64,000 nt of DNA from Flavobacterium sp. N3904 (GTDB taxonomy: Bacteria > Bacteroidota > Bacteroidia > Flavobacteriales > Flavobacteriaceae), in assembly GCF_025947305.1 (NCBI RefSeq), contig NZ_CP110009.1, forward strand, positions 558,001 to 622,000, written 5' to 3'. Both the position numbers and the translations under genes were made by a program. The notes beneath the pieces were generated by a model. That model did not search any database. It was given only the letters and a program-made list of their open reading frames with translations, and was not told the origin of the DNA. This document shows positions 7,587-15,595 of the stretch, piece after piece (the first letter of the stretch is position 1; each line of letters opens with the position of its first letter).

Positions 7587-9758
7587 CTAAAACTTCAAAG
7601 TAAGCCCAGCCAAGAAATTAATACCCGCTTGTGGATAATAGTACGGATAAACGTCATACATATACCCGTTTGATACATACTTTTTGTCTAAAATATTATT
7701 GACTAATGCGTTTATTACAATGGCTTTGAAAATCTTTTTCGGAGTAAAAGTATAAGCAACATTCAGGTCGTTTACAAAATAACTTGGTAATTTAGCCTCT
7801 GGAGACTCAATGTTATTCATGTATTGTTCGCCTACAAATTTTTGTAAAAGCGAAATATAAACGCTCTCTATCGGTTTGTATATAAATATATTCCCAACGA
7901 TAACATCTGGTGAATAGGCAATATCTGTTGTCCCATAATCGATAGCATTTACCGTCAAATTCACATTTTTATTGCTGCTTAAAGTAAAATTGGGCTTAAT
8001 CATAAATTTCTCGGTAACTGGAATAGTGACATCTACCTCGAGCCCCGTACGGTAACTTGTCTCGCTATTGGAACGTATTGGACTTCCCACGTCATCCAGT
8101 TGCCCGGTTAAAATCAACTGATCTTTGTATCCCATATAATACAGATTTGTATTGAATTGCAATTTTTCGGCAACAAATCTCCAGCCCAATTCATAGTCAT
8201 TCAATTTCTCTGGTTTTGCATTTCCTCCTTCAAAATCAGTACGATTCGGTTCTCTATTGGCTCTAGCGTAAGAGAAATATAAATTGTTTTTTGGATTTAT
8301 AGTATAAGTAATACCCGCCTTTGGATTGAAAAAATGATAGGTTTCATCGACCAAAGTTGGTTGGACACCATCAGCAACATAATGTACATTACGGTATTGT
8401 AAATCTCCAAAAAGGCTAAATTTTTCGGTCAATTGATAACTGGCTTTCAAGAAAATATTTCCGTCGGTTTTTGTGGCAGTATCATCATAATAACGATCTC
8501 CCAACTCACTTTGTGAAGCATATCTTGCCCAAATTACGGTACCATAATGATCTCCCACGTATTTATTCCAACCGCCACCCAAAATGGCATCCCATTTTTC
8601 TTTTTTATAATTTACAGAAAACGTCGTTCCGTAAAAATCATTGTCTAACCATTTTTGACGTACTAAATCAGTTCCTGGAACTAATTTCCCTTCACTGTTT
8701 TTTACTATTTTAGTTGGAGAAATTCCACCGTACCCTTTTACAGGCTCATCATATTTATAATTTTCATAATAGCCTTTCCCTTTGGTATAATGCAAGGCAA
8801 AATTGGAACTCCAGTTTTCGTTGATCTTTTCACTCCAAAGCAATTGATAATGATTCTGAGTATAATTATCAGTTTCGTTATCATAAAATCGAGCATTGCC
8901 CAATTCATCAGTGTACATACCAGCCGAATTGGACGTTCTGTTGCTTTCCATTGTTGCAGGATCTATCCCATTCCAGGACTGATATGTTTTTTCGTGACCT
9001 CCAAAAACTAAGGCTTTAATCAAAGTCGATTTTCCCACATAAGCGGTCTGCAAAAAATAAGATTGTAAATTGCTCTCCGCTCTATCAATATACCCTTGTG
9101 AATCTATTGTAGACAAACGTCCCGAAATTTCGATGTGCTCGTTTAACAGTCCAGTACTAAATTTGATATTCTTTTTGTAAGTATTAAAACTTCCTGCAGA
9201 TCCAGAGATTTCGCCATTACTTTCATTTGCAAAATTATCGGTCAGCATATTCAGACTCGCTCCAAAAGCTCCGACTCCATTGGTAGAGGTTCCAACTCCG
9301 CGTTGCAATTGCAAACTTTGCAGAGAAGAAGCAAAATCGGGCATGTTTACCCAATAGGTACCTTGACTTTCAGAATCATTGTAAGGAATCCCATTGATGG
9401 TTACATTTACTCGAGTCGCGTCACTTCCACGCACTCGAATTCCTGTGTAACCTATGCCATTTCCTGCATCCGAAGTAGTCACTACAGACGGCAAGTAATT
9501 CATCAAAATGGGAATATCTTGACCTAAATTCCTGAATTTAATATCCTTTTTGTCTAGATTACTAAAGGTCACAGGCGTTTTGGAAGTAACCCGAATAGCT
9601 GAGACTAGCACTTCGTCTAATTGATTGACTTTGGTAGTATCTTTTGTTTGGGAAAAAGAGAATAAAGAAAATAGAGAAAAGAAAATAGAAAATAGAAAAC
9701 GTTTTGATAATTGAATCGTTTTTGCGTTAATGCCCTTAAGGCTAAATAAATTTTTCAT
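7587..9758 (-). CDS. TonB-dependent outer-membrane receptor, TPP-riboswitch controlled (likely thiamine uptake)
   Basis: After a signal peptide ending LFSFSQ, a TonB-dependent plug domain spans about residues 45-165 (VTFSNLDKKDIK..IPILMNYLPSVV..GIRVRGSDATRVNVTINGIPYND..QLQRGVG). A 22-strand-type barrel runs to the C-terminal aromatic GLTLKF. The product has 723 residues from the Met at 9758. That start is chosen because the open frame further upstream runs through the riboswitch and would put about 40 non-signal residues in front of the signal peptide. The leader holds a TPP aptamer, so transport of thiamine or a precursor is the best inference; TPP-regulated receptors of this kind are known in Bacteroidota. 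No carboxypeptidase-like N-terminal domain or SusD partner is present. Confidence 0.9.
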   Translation of the reverse strand: MKNLFSLKGINAKTIQLSKRFLFSIFFSLFSLFSFSQTKDTTKVNQLDEVLVSAIRVTSKTPVTFSNLDKKDIKFRNLGQDIPILMNYLPSVVTTSDAGNGIGYTGIRVRGSDATRVNVTINGIPYNDSESQGTYWVNMPDFASSLQSLQLQRGVGTSTNGVGAFGASLNMLTDNFANESNGEISGSAGSFNTYKKNIKFSTGLLNEHIEISGRLSTIDSQGYIDRAESNLQSYFLQTAYVGKSTLIKALVFGGHEKTYQSWNGIDPATMESNRTSNSAGMYTDELGNARFYDNETDNYTQNHYQLLWSEKINENWSSNFALHYTKGKGYYENYKYDEPVKGYGGISPTKIVKNSEGKLVPGTDLVRQKWLDNDFYGTTFSVNYKKEKWDAILGGGWNKYVGDHYGTVIWARYASQSELGDRYYDDTATKTDGNIFLKASYQLTEKFSLFGDLQYRNVHYVADGVQPTLVDETYHFFNPKAGITYTINPKNNLYFSYARANREPNRTDFEGGNAKPEKLNDYELGWRFVAEKLQFNTNLYYMGYKDQLILTGQLDDVGSPIRSNSETSYRTGLEVDVTIPVTEKFMIKPNFTLSSNKNVNLTVNAIDYGTTDIAYSPDVIVGNIFIYKPIESVYISLLQKFVGEQYMNNIESPEAKLPSYFVNDLNVAYTFTPKKIFKAIVINALVNNILDKKYVSNGYMYDVYPYYYPQAGINFLAGLTLKF

Positions 9759-9865
9759 CCGTAAAAAATTACGAATAAAAGGGGGAATTATTCTTTTGTT
9801 TAAATTAATAAATGATTGTTCTACGACAAATAGATAGTGTGCACGCCATTTTTCTGTCGTTTTTT
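9759..9865 (-). promoter_or_regulatory. Expression-platform leader of the TonB receptor
   Basis: Between the aptamer and the ATG, the minus strand holds a hairpin CGTAA/TTACG abutting the start codon and a GAATAA/TTATTC stem. A CCCCTTT segment (9778-9784) is complementary to AAAGGGG in the 5' strand of aptamer helix P2 (9927-9933). This suggests translational switching by alternative pairing. No obvious intrinsic terminator is seen. Confidence 0.5.
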
Positions 9866-9945
9866 CCCTTGGCAGCATTACCCGCCCAGGTTCTTTGGGT
9901 ATGATCTCAGCTCGTTATTTGGAGCACCCCTTTGAGACGGGACAA
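9862..9945 (-). promoter_or_regulatory. TPP (THI-box) riboswitch aptamer
   Basis: Read on the minus strand, the conserved THI-box blocks occur in order: GGGGTGCTCC, then GAGCTGAGAT, then ACCC...GAACCTG, then GGGTAATGC, then AAGGGAA. The GCTC/GAGC pair closes P3, and GGGGT pairs with the ACCC strand for P2. A T-rich/A-rich outer pairing is compatible with P1. It lies about 105 bases upstream of the TonB-receptor start. Confidence 0.93.
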
Positions 9946-9990
9946 AACTAATTATAAATTGTGAATTATGAATTATGATTTGGAATAAAT

Positions 9991-10392
9991 TTAAAAATCT
10001 GGTTTTCTTCTATTTTGCTTCGTTTCGGATAGACTTTTTTTATCCTTGATTCTTTTTCGGATAACTGATTTTGGAATTTTAGTGGGCTTTCGTTCTTTGG
10101 AAACATGCAATCCTTTTTTTATAATATCCAAAAAACGTTTGGTTACAATTTCTTTGTTTTTGAGTTGACTTCTGTCTTCATCACAATTTAAAATCAACAC
10201 CAAATCTGCAGTCAGTCTGTTTTGTAAATTGGTAGCCAAAAGTAATTTTTCCTCATCAGACAAAACCTGAGAATTTTGTAAATCAAAAGTCAATACCACT
10301 TTAGACGAAACTTTGTTTACGTTTTGTCCACCAGCACCACTGCTTCTTACAGCTTTGTACTTAAGTTCTGATATTATATTTTGAATTTCCAA
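9991..10392 (-). CDS. arfB: Alternative ribosome-rescue factor ArfB (peptidyl-tRNA hydrolase)
   Basis: The 133-residue product carries the release-factor GGQ motif in VRSSGAGGQNVNKVSSKVVL (about 16-34). It ends in a basic tail (RKPTKIPKSVIRKRIKDKKSLSETKQNRRKP), which in ArfB enters the empty mRNA channel of stalled ribosomes. It lacks the codon-recognition domains of RF1/RF2. It starts one base after the stop of the NadR-DUF4301 gene, suggesting coupling within an operon that begins at or before pnuC. Confidence 0.95.
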   Translation of the reverse strand: MEIQNIISELKYKAVRSSGAGGQNVNKVSSKVVLTFDLQNSQVLSDEEKLLLATNLQNRLTADLVLILNCDEDRSQLKNKEIVTKRFLDIIKKGLHVSKERKPTKIPKSVIRKRIKDKKSLSETKQNRRKPDF

Positions 10393-10393
10393 T

Positions 10394-12520
10394 TTATAAA
10401 GGTTGGTGTGCTTGTTTTAATAAATCATTTACAGTTTTTACTGGGTTGAATGTAAACAAAGGAACCTCTACAAAAACAGTTAGCCAATTGGCCATAGCGC
10501 CATTCCACAAACCTGGCAATTCGTATGATTTCAGTTCGATTCCTGCATTGTTTTTATGAACAATAAAACCACTATTTGGATCAATAAACTGTTTTAAATC
10601 AAATTTCACTCCTTGGTAATTTTTCAATCCACAAACCAAATCAACAGGATTAAAATGGGTGGCACTAGCCAGTATTTTTAACTGCTCGGTGTTGTTTAAA
10701 TCAATTTGCAAAGTTTCAACAATCTGTAACGTCAACCTGCCATCTGATGCTCTTACCCAAAATGGTCCTCCACCCGGTTCTCCTTCGTTTTTCACCATTC
10801 CACAAACTCGAATGGGTTTGTCTAATATTTCTTTTAATTTATTGATTTGGTTCTTCAATTTGAATTTGTGAAAATCCGGTGTCATCTTTATGCTTAATTT
10901 CTCTTTAAGAAAATCTAAAATTTCATCAATACTTTCCGAATCAAATTCCGGATTATCCAATGCATCTAGATATACAAAAAGTTTTTTCTGAATCTCAATT
11001 AAAAAGCCTCCCAAAGCTTTTTTATAAAATGAGTTACGCTGGATTTTATTTTGAATTACATTATCTATATTTTTAATAAAGACGATGTCAGAGTCAAGAT
11101 TATTTAGATTTTCTATCAAAGCTCCGTGCCCTCCAGGTCTTAAAACCAGATTTCCATTTTCATTTCTAAATGGTTTATTGTTCAAATCTACTGCAATAGT
11201 ATCCGTTTTTTTATTTTGATACGAATAACTTATTTCAATTGTTGAATTTGATTTTTTCTCAATCTTACCTTTTTCAGATGTAACGATATTCTCAAATTGT
11301 GTTTGGTGATTTTCCGAAACCGTGAAATGCAGTTTCGACTTATTGTTTGAAGCCGCATAAAAAGCACATTCATGCAAATGTTCTTCAATAGGAGTTACTA
11401 TATTTAATGGATATTTATGAAATGGAAGTACTGCTTTTGGCTTATTAGCAAAGTCAAAATAATCAGGTGACAATAATAATTTTATAAAATAATAATTTTT
11501 ATAGTCTCTGTCTAAAGCATCAAAATTTGGATATATTTCTTTCAACTTTGTATATACTTCTTCAAAAAAAGGAAATCTATCCATCCCTATAATAAAAAGA
11601 GACAGTTCAGTATCTTTTTTTCTATTGATATAGGCATTAATGCTTTCGTTTCCGAAATTAAATTCATTCAAAAAAGCAGTCAAAAATTTAAACATTCTAG
11701 AAGCTGCACCCGAAGCTGGAACAAATTTCTCTAATTTAAATTTTGATTTATTAGCATCAAAATAAGCTGCTTTTTGTTCAAAATCAGCATTGGATAGTTG
11801 CACTATTCCATGATTCAATGTTGCGGGGCTGACCAAAACACTTTTCAGAATACCTTCGTTATAAATCCTAAGTTGGTCTTTTAAATTTTCTAATGGAATA
11901 CCGTGCTCATAAATTTGTAAAAAATCAAGTGATGAAAAACCCATTTGCAAAGCCATTGTCAAATCTCCTATGATGGCGACTGCTTTCTTTAGTCGAGTTT
12001 CCTTATTCCCAGAAATGGTTATAAATGGTTTTTTATTGTCAATCAAAGATTGCTTAAACACTTCAAAAACCGTTTCTCTCCCGTCTGGGCTATCTCTCAA
12101 ACCATCGTCTTCCCATGGTACATCAATATCCGTTAAGAAAAATAAATCATATTGATGGGCACGAGCTGCTTTATCCAATAAAGAATCACAGAAATTATAA
12201 TACAACTCAGAGAACACCTTTGTAACAAGAAGATTGGTATCGCAAAAAAGATATTTATTGGCAATTAAGGCACTTCCGTTTTCTAGTTTGGTTTGTCCAT
12301 AAGCAATTGGCAACATATCGTCAATATCACAAATACCGCGACCGCTATCCAATTTTTCTTGCAGATAATCACGTGCAAATTCGGGAACCCAAACCGTTTT
12401 GTAATATTCGGCTAGTTGTGTAGCCAAAGTAGTTTTTCCGGTAGATTCCGGTCCAAAAATGGCGATTTTTATAATTGGTGATGCTCCAGATTTTGCGAGC
12501 TGTTCAAGATTTTCTTCCAT
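10394..12520 (-). CDS. Fusion of NadR-type AAA_28 kinase domain and DUF4301
   Basis: Residues about 15-190 form a NadR-like P-loop kinase: Walker A GPESTGKTT (23-31), VPEFARDYL, GQTKLENG, FCDTNLLVTKVFSE and PWEDDGLRDSP. This domain resembles nicotinamide riboside kinase. Residues about 195-708 match DUF4301, a long Bacteroidota family of unknown function (FSSLDFLQIYEHGIPLENLKDQL, VPASGAASRMFKFL, LRPGGHGALIENLN, RVCGMVKNEGEPGGGPFWVR). The frame is continuous across the junction, where an internal Met (MGFSSLDF) could be a former separate start. The start at 12520 (MEENLEQ) is chosen because the upstream frame lies inside pnuC. It overlaps pnuC by 52 bases and sits one base from arfB. The kinase substrate, NR or thiamine, is unresolved. 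Confidence 0.85.
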   Translation of the reverse strand: MEENLEQLAKSGASPIIKIAIFGPESTGKTTLATQLAEYYKTVWVPEFARDYLQEKLDSGRGICDIDDMLPIAYGQTKLENGSALIANKYLFCDTNLLVTKVFSELYYNFCDSLLDKAARAHQYDLFFLTDIDVPWEDDGLRDSPDGRETVFEVFKQSLIDNKKPFITISGNKETRLKKAVAIIGDLTMALQMGFSSLDFLQIYEHGIPLENLKDQLRIYNEGILKSVLVSPATLNHGIVQLSNADFEQKAAYFDANKSKFKLEKFVPASGAASRMFKFLTAFLNEFNFGNESINAYINRKKDTELSLFIIGMDRFPFFEEVYTKLKEIYPNFDALDRDYKNYYFIKLLLSPDYFDFANKPKAVLPFHKYPLNIVTPIEEHLHECAFYAASNNKSKLHFTVSENHQTQFENIVTSEKGKIEKKSNSTIEISYSYQNKKTDTIAVDLNNKPFRNENGNLVLRPGGHGALIENLNNLDSDIVFIKNIDNVIQNKIQRNSFYKKALGGFLIEIQKKLFVYLDALDNPEFDSESIDEILDFLKEKLSIKMTPDFHKFKLKNQINKLKEILDKPIRVCGMVKNEGEPGGGPFWVRASDGRLTLQIVETLQIDLNNTEQLKILASATHFNPVDLVCGLKNYQGVKFDLKQFIDPNSGFIVHKNNAGIELKSYELPGLWNGAMANWLTVFVEVPLFTFNPVKTVNDLLKQAHQPL

Positions 12521-13104
12521 TCTAAATAGCCATAAACGGCAATAATTGTAAATACTATATATTGAAAACTCGTAAAGGTATATCCTTTTGCAAAATAAAG
12601 AGGTATCGAAAGCAAATCTCCTATAATCCAAAAAATCCAATTTTCGATTTTTCTTTTAGCCATCAACCACATTCCAACAAAAAATATAGCAGTCAAAAAA
12701 GTGTCTAAGTACGAATACCAGTTTGTAAATTTATTAAAATAAAGATATACTGCAATTACAAAAATGATTGTTACTACAAAAATAATGATAGCCATTACTT
12801 TTTCTTTATTTATCATTACAGAAATTGGAAATTCATCTACATCTCCTTTTTTACGTGTCCAATGATACCATCCGTAAATACTCATTATGAAATAATACAC
12901 ATTAATCATCGAATCCCCTAACAAACTCCATTGCCAAAGCAAATAAGCATATATTAAAGTACTAATTAGTCCCGTTGGAAAAACCCAAATATTATCTTTT
13001 TTTGCACACCAAACGCTCCAAAGTCCAAAAAAAACGGCAATAAGTTCCAAGTAGACCTCGTGAATTGGGTAACCTTTGTATTGGGCAAAAAAATAGTCGA
13101 ACAT
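12469..13104 (-). CDS. pnuC: PnuC-family vitamin transporter (nicotinamide riboside, or thiamine as PnuT)
   Basis: This 211-residue membrane protein has about seven hydrophobic segments and the PnuC signatures: LELIAVFFGLWSVWCAKKDNIWVFPTGLISTLIYAYLLWQWSLLGD and the late NWIFWIIGDLLSIPLYFAKG segment. PnuC proteins facilitate diffusion of an unphosphorylated vitamin, which is then trapped by a kinase. The kinase domain is encoded directly downstream with a 52-base overlap. NR is the default substrate. However, the TPP-riboswitch receptor lies two genes downstream and related PnuT proteins carry thiamine, so the substrate is open. An 18-bp palindrome lies just upstream. Confidence 0.92.
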   Translation of the reverse strand: MFDYFFAQYKGYPIHEVYLELIAVFFGLWSVWCAKKDNIWVFPTGLISTLIYAYLLWQWSLLGDSMINVYYFIMSIYGWYHWTRKKGDVDEFPISVMINKEKVMAIIIFVVTIIFVIAVYLYFNKFTNWYSYLDTFLTAIFFVGMWLMAKRKIENWIFWIIGDLLSIPLYFAKGYTFTSFQYIVFTIIAVYGYLEWKKILNSSQNLEHHQL

Positions 13105-13123
13105 GTATAATTATAGATTTATG

Positions 13124-13141
13124 TCCCGATAGCTATCGGGA
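13124..13141. repeat. 18-bp perfect palindrome
   Basis: TCCCGATAGCTATCGGGA lies between the GGGP synthase and pnuC genes. A related hairpin (TCCCG..CGGGA) occurs at 51812-51830 ahead of dgt. It may be a small dispersed palindrome or part of a leader hairpin. Confidence 0.6.
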
Positions 13142-13163
13142 TAGATTTTAGATTGCTTTAGAC

Positions 13164-13886
13164 TCAAAAAAAATTTATATCCTTTTCAAAAGCGGTTCCA
13201 ATTACAACTAAATCGGCTCCAGCTTCGTATGCTTTTTGAATGCTTTGCAAATCTATAATTCCCCCACCAACAATTAGTGGAATTTCGATATTTTCTGAAA
13301 CTTTTTTTATCATTTCTAGTGGCACAGCTTGTTTTGCACCGCTTCCCGCTTCAAGATAAATGAGCTTATGACCTAACATTTCGCCTGCTTGGGCAGTATG
13401 CATCGCATAATCGTTATTATTTCTATTCAATGGCTTGGTATTACTCACTCTGGCTACCGCCGTTTCACTACCACTTTCAATGAGCATATAACCTGTTGAA
13501 ATAATTTCGAGTTGGGTTTTCTTTAAAATCGGCACTGCATCTACTTGATGTTTTATCAAATAATCCGGATTTCTTCCTGAGATTAAGGATAGAAACAAAA
13601 TCGCATCTGCCTTTGCTGAAATTTGGGATGGGTTTCCTGGAAAAAGGACAATTGGCAAATTTATTTTTTGTTTTAATCTAATAATCAAATCGTTTAGAAT
13701 ATTATTTTGCACATGGCTTCCGCCAATGAAAATGTGGGTTGCGGGAGATTGATTGATTTTTGAAATTAAATGTTCCAAGTTTTTCCAAACAATCTTATCA
13801 GGATCGAGGAGTATGGCAAGTAATTTTCGGTTTTCAGTTTTGGCCTGAAGTATAGCATTATAAATATTCATCATAGGCATATTCAC
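13164..13886 (-). CDS. Geranylgeranylglyceryl/heptaprenylglyceryl phosphate synthase family
   Basis: A TIM-barrel prenyltransferase that joins a polyprenyl diphosphate to sn-glycerol-1-phosphate. Recognisable blocks are LAILLDPDK, HIFIGGSHV, PIVLFPGNPSQIS, YLEAGSGA (about 175-182) and PLIVGGGI plus ADLVVIGTAFE, the last two forming the phosphate-binding site. Bacteroidota encode such GGGP-synthase homologues although they lack archaeal lipids; the in vivo product here is unknown. Internal Met codons at residues 3, 5 and 6 leave the exact start uncertain. It follows the PPTase gene by 44 bp. Confidence 0.93.
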   Translation of the reverse strand: MNMPMMNIYNAILQAKTENRKLLAILLDPDKIVWKNLEHLISKINQSPATHIFIGGSHVQNNILNDLIIRLKQKINLPIVLFPGNPSQISAKADAILFLSLISGRNPDYLIKHQVDAVPILKKTQLEIISTGYMLIESGSETAVARVSNTKPLNRNNNDYAMHTAQAGEMLGHKLIYLEAGSGAKQAVPLEMIKKVSENIEIPLIVGGGIIDLQSIQKAYEAGADLVVIGTAFEKDINFF

Positions 13887-13930
13887 AGAGAGGAAGCAAA
13901 GCTACGCAAAGATTTAAAATTATTTTTTTA

Positions 13931-14587
13931 TTATTCAAAAGCATAAACAAGAGTAAAATTTTGTTTCAAACCATTATTGTCGTTTGATTCGAATTCCTCA
14001 AAGCACACATTAAAATCTTTGATTATATCATCGAAGTGAAGTTCGGTTTTGGTATACTTATCGTTTATTTCAAAAACGCCTACTTTAATATGATCTTTGA
14101 AACTAATACCCTTTTCATTTCTAATTTTAAAAATAGCTTCTTTGGCACCCCAAATTACAGTCAGTTTTCGTATGTATTCCTCTTTATGATTAGCGTTCAA
14201 ATAGGAAAACTCAGTGTCAGTAAATTTATCGGCGATACGTATGATTTTTTCCCGTTGCAATTCTATATCTATTCCAACCACTTCATCACTTAGAATAATG
14301 GCCGAAAATTGATGGGAATGTGTAATTGAAATATGTTTGCCATCATGCAAATGTGGTTTTCCGAATTCGTCATAATACAAATCAAAATCCGAATAACCCG
14401 CTTCCTGGAAGAGTTTACGAACACTGAGAAAAGCACGTTGGTGCATTTCGGACTTCATGTAGTTCAATCGAATTGTATTGTTTTCGTTAAGTACCACTGC
14501 GTCGAAAAGCTGTTGATAGGATTCGGTTATTTCCCAAACCAAGATTCTGGTTGATGGGTTTAAGAGTATGGTTTTGTATAATGGCAT
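13931..14587 (-). CDS. 4'-phosphopantetheinyl transferase
   Basis: The Sfp/AcpS-type signatures are clear: VVGIDIELQREKI (about 103-115), with the Mg-binding acidic residues, and TVIWGAKEAIFKI (about 142-155). Such enzymes transfer the phosphopantetheine arm from CoA onto carrier proteins of fatty-acid or secondary-metabolite synthesis. The 218-residue length is between the AcpS and Sfp types. It heads or belongs to a minus-strand run with the GGGP synthase. The three-gene glycan cassette separates it from ahcY. Confidence 0.93.
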   Translation of the reverse strand: MPLYKTILLNPSTRILVWEITESYQQLFDAVVLNENNTIRLNYMKSEMHQRAFLSVRKLFQEAGYSDFDLYYDEFGKPHLHDGKHISITHSHQFSAIILSDEVVGIDIELQREKIIRIADKFTDTEFSYLNANHKEEYIRKLTVIWGAKEAIFKIRNEKGISFKDHIKVGVFEINDKYTKTELHFDDIIKDFNVCFEEFESNDNNGLKQNFTLVYAFE

Positions 14588-14689
14588 TGCATTTATTCTT
14601 TATTTTAATAATCAAAAAAAGCGTAAATTAACTACTAATTCATATCAACATCTTTTAGTTATCTTATTATTATTTTACTGTCTTCTTAT

Positions 14690-15490
14690 CTATAACAATT
14701 CAGCTAATTTTACAATTACCCACGCTAAGGGAATAAAAATAAATTGTCCCAGAATTGTTCCAAAGATCCTAGCAACAATAACAAAAGTGAGATGTCTTCT
14801 AAAAAATGATTCCGTAACAGAACCATCAATAACTTTATCTGTTAATGTTGCGTGATAAGGTTCTATAAATAACATCATCCCTATAGAACCTAAGCTAACC
14901 GCAACACCGCTCATTGATAAGCAAGTAGTCCGTAAATTTGGATTCAAATAACCCGCATACAAACAGGAAAGCACACTTACCGTAATAAAAGCATATACAA
15001 CAACATTCAGCAAAACTAACTCTATATATATGTCTCTGTATTTTTTTAAGCGATAAAAATTATTTTTTTTAGGAATTGTAAAGCTTTTCTTGAAATGAAT
15101 GATTGTAGACAAACTCAATGATTTTATTACTACAACAAAAACAGAACGATTATTATATAATGCATTTACACCTTTTTCCATAAACCTATGAATTGTCGGT
15201 ATAAACAGTCCTCCAACAATACTTCCAATTGTAGCAGAAAAAATAATGCTTCTAAACATTAAATCATTCGGCAAATTTCCTAAATTAATACTATTTTCAA
15301 TAGTTTTGGTCAGTAATGGGGCTTGTATGGTGTTTGAAAATTGCGATATAATAATAATTATATTGAATATGGAAGCGGAAGATGCAATACGTTTGGTTCG
15401 TGTCCCAACAATCTTGGCCGATAAACTAATAATCCCTATAAAATGAATTATTGAAGTTAGAACGCAAACTAATAAAATATTGACAGTCAT
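14690..15490 (-). CDS. Amj/YdaH-type lipid II flippase family protein
   Basis: A 266-residue membrane protein with about six hydrophobic segments. The N-terminal region (HFIGIISLSAKIVGTRTKRIASSASIFNIIIIISQFSNTIQAPLL) and SATIGSIVGGLFIPTIHRFMEKGV are characteristic of the Amj family (DUF2837). In Bacillus subtilis Amj is an alternative lipid II flippase to MurJ. In this lineage it may flip another undecaprenyl-linked glycan. It is the last gene of a minus-strand cassette with a glycosyltransferase and a PIG-L-like deacetylase, 105 bp downstream of the former. The region is visibly more AT-rich than the flanking genes. Confidence 0.85.
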   Translation of the reverse strand: MTVNILLVCVLTSIIHFIGIISLSAKIVGTRTKRIASSASIFNIIIIISQFSNTIQAPLLTKTIENSINLGNLPNDLMFRSIIFSATIGSIVGGLFIPTIHRFMEKGVNALYNNRSVFVVVIKSLSLSTIIHFKKSFTIPKKNNFYRLKKYRDIYIELVLLNVVVYAFITVSVLSCLYAGYLNPNLRTTCLSMSGVAVSLGSIGMMLFIEPYHATLTDKVIDGSVTESFFRRHLTFVIVARIFGTILGQFIFIPLAWVIVKLAELL

Positions 15491-15595
15491 ATATATTAAA
15501 TAAAAAAATAAAAATTACACAAATGTTTCAACCTCTGACTTATTGATTGCATTTATTAAAATGCCTAAGTAATCACTACATTAAAAATAAACAAA

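Noticed and set aside
9759..9878. Longer N-terminus of the TonB receptor beginning inside the riboswitch
   Set aside because: It would place about 40 non-conserved residues before an intact signal peptide and overlap the TPP aptamer; the Met at 9758 is the natural start.
12521..12640. Longer N-terminus for the kinase-DUF4301 protein
   Set aside because: The extra 40 residues lie wholly within pnuC coding sequence in another frame and lack conserved character; the P-loop domain begins soon after the Met at 12520.
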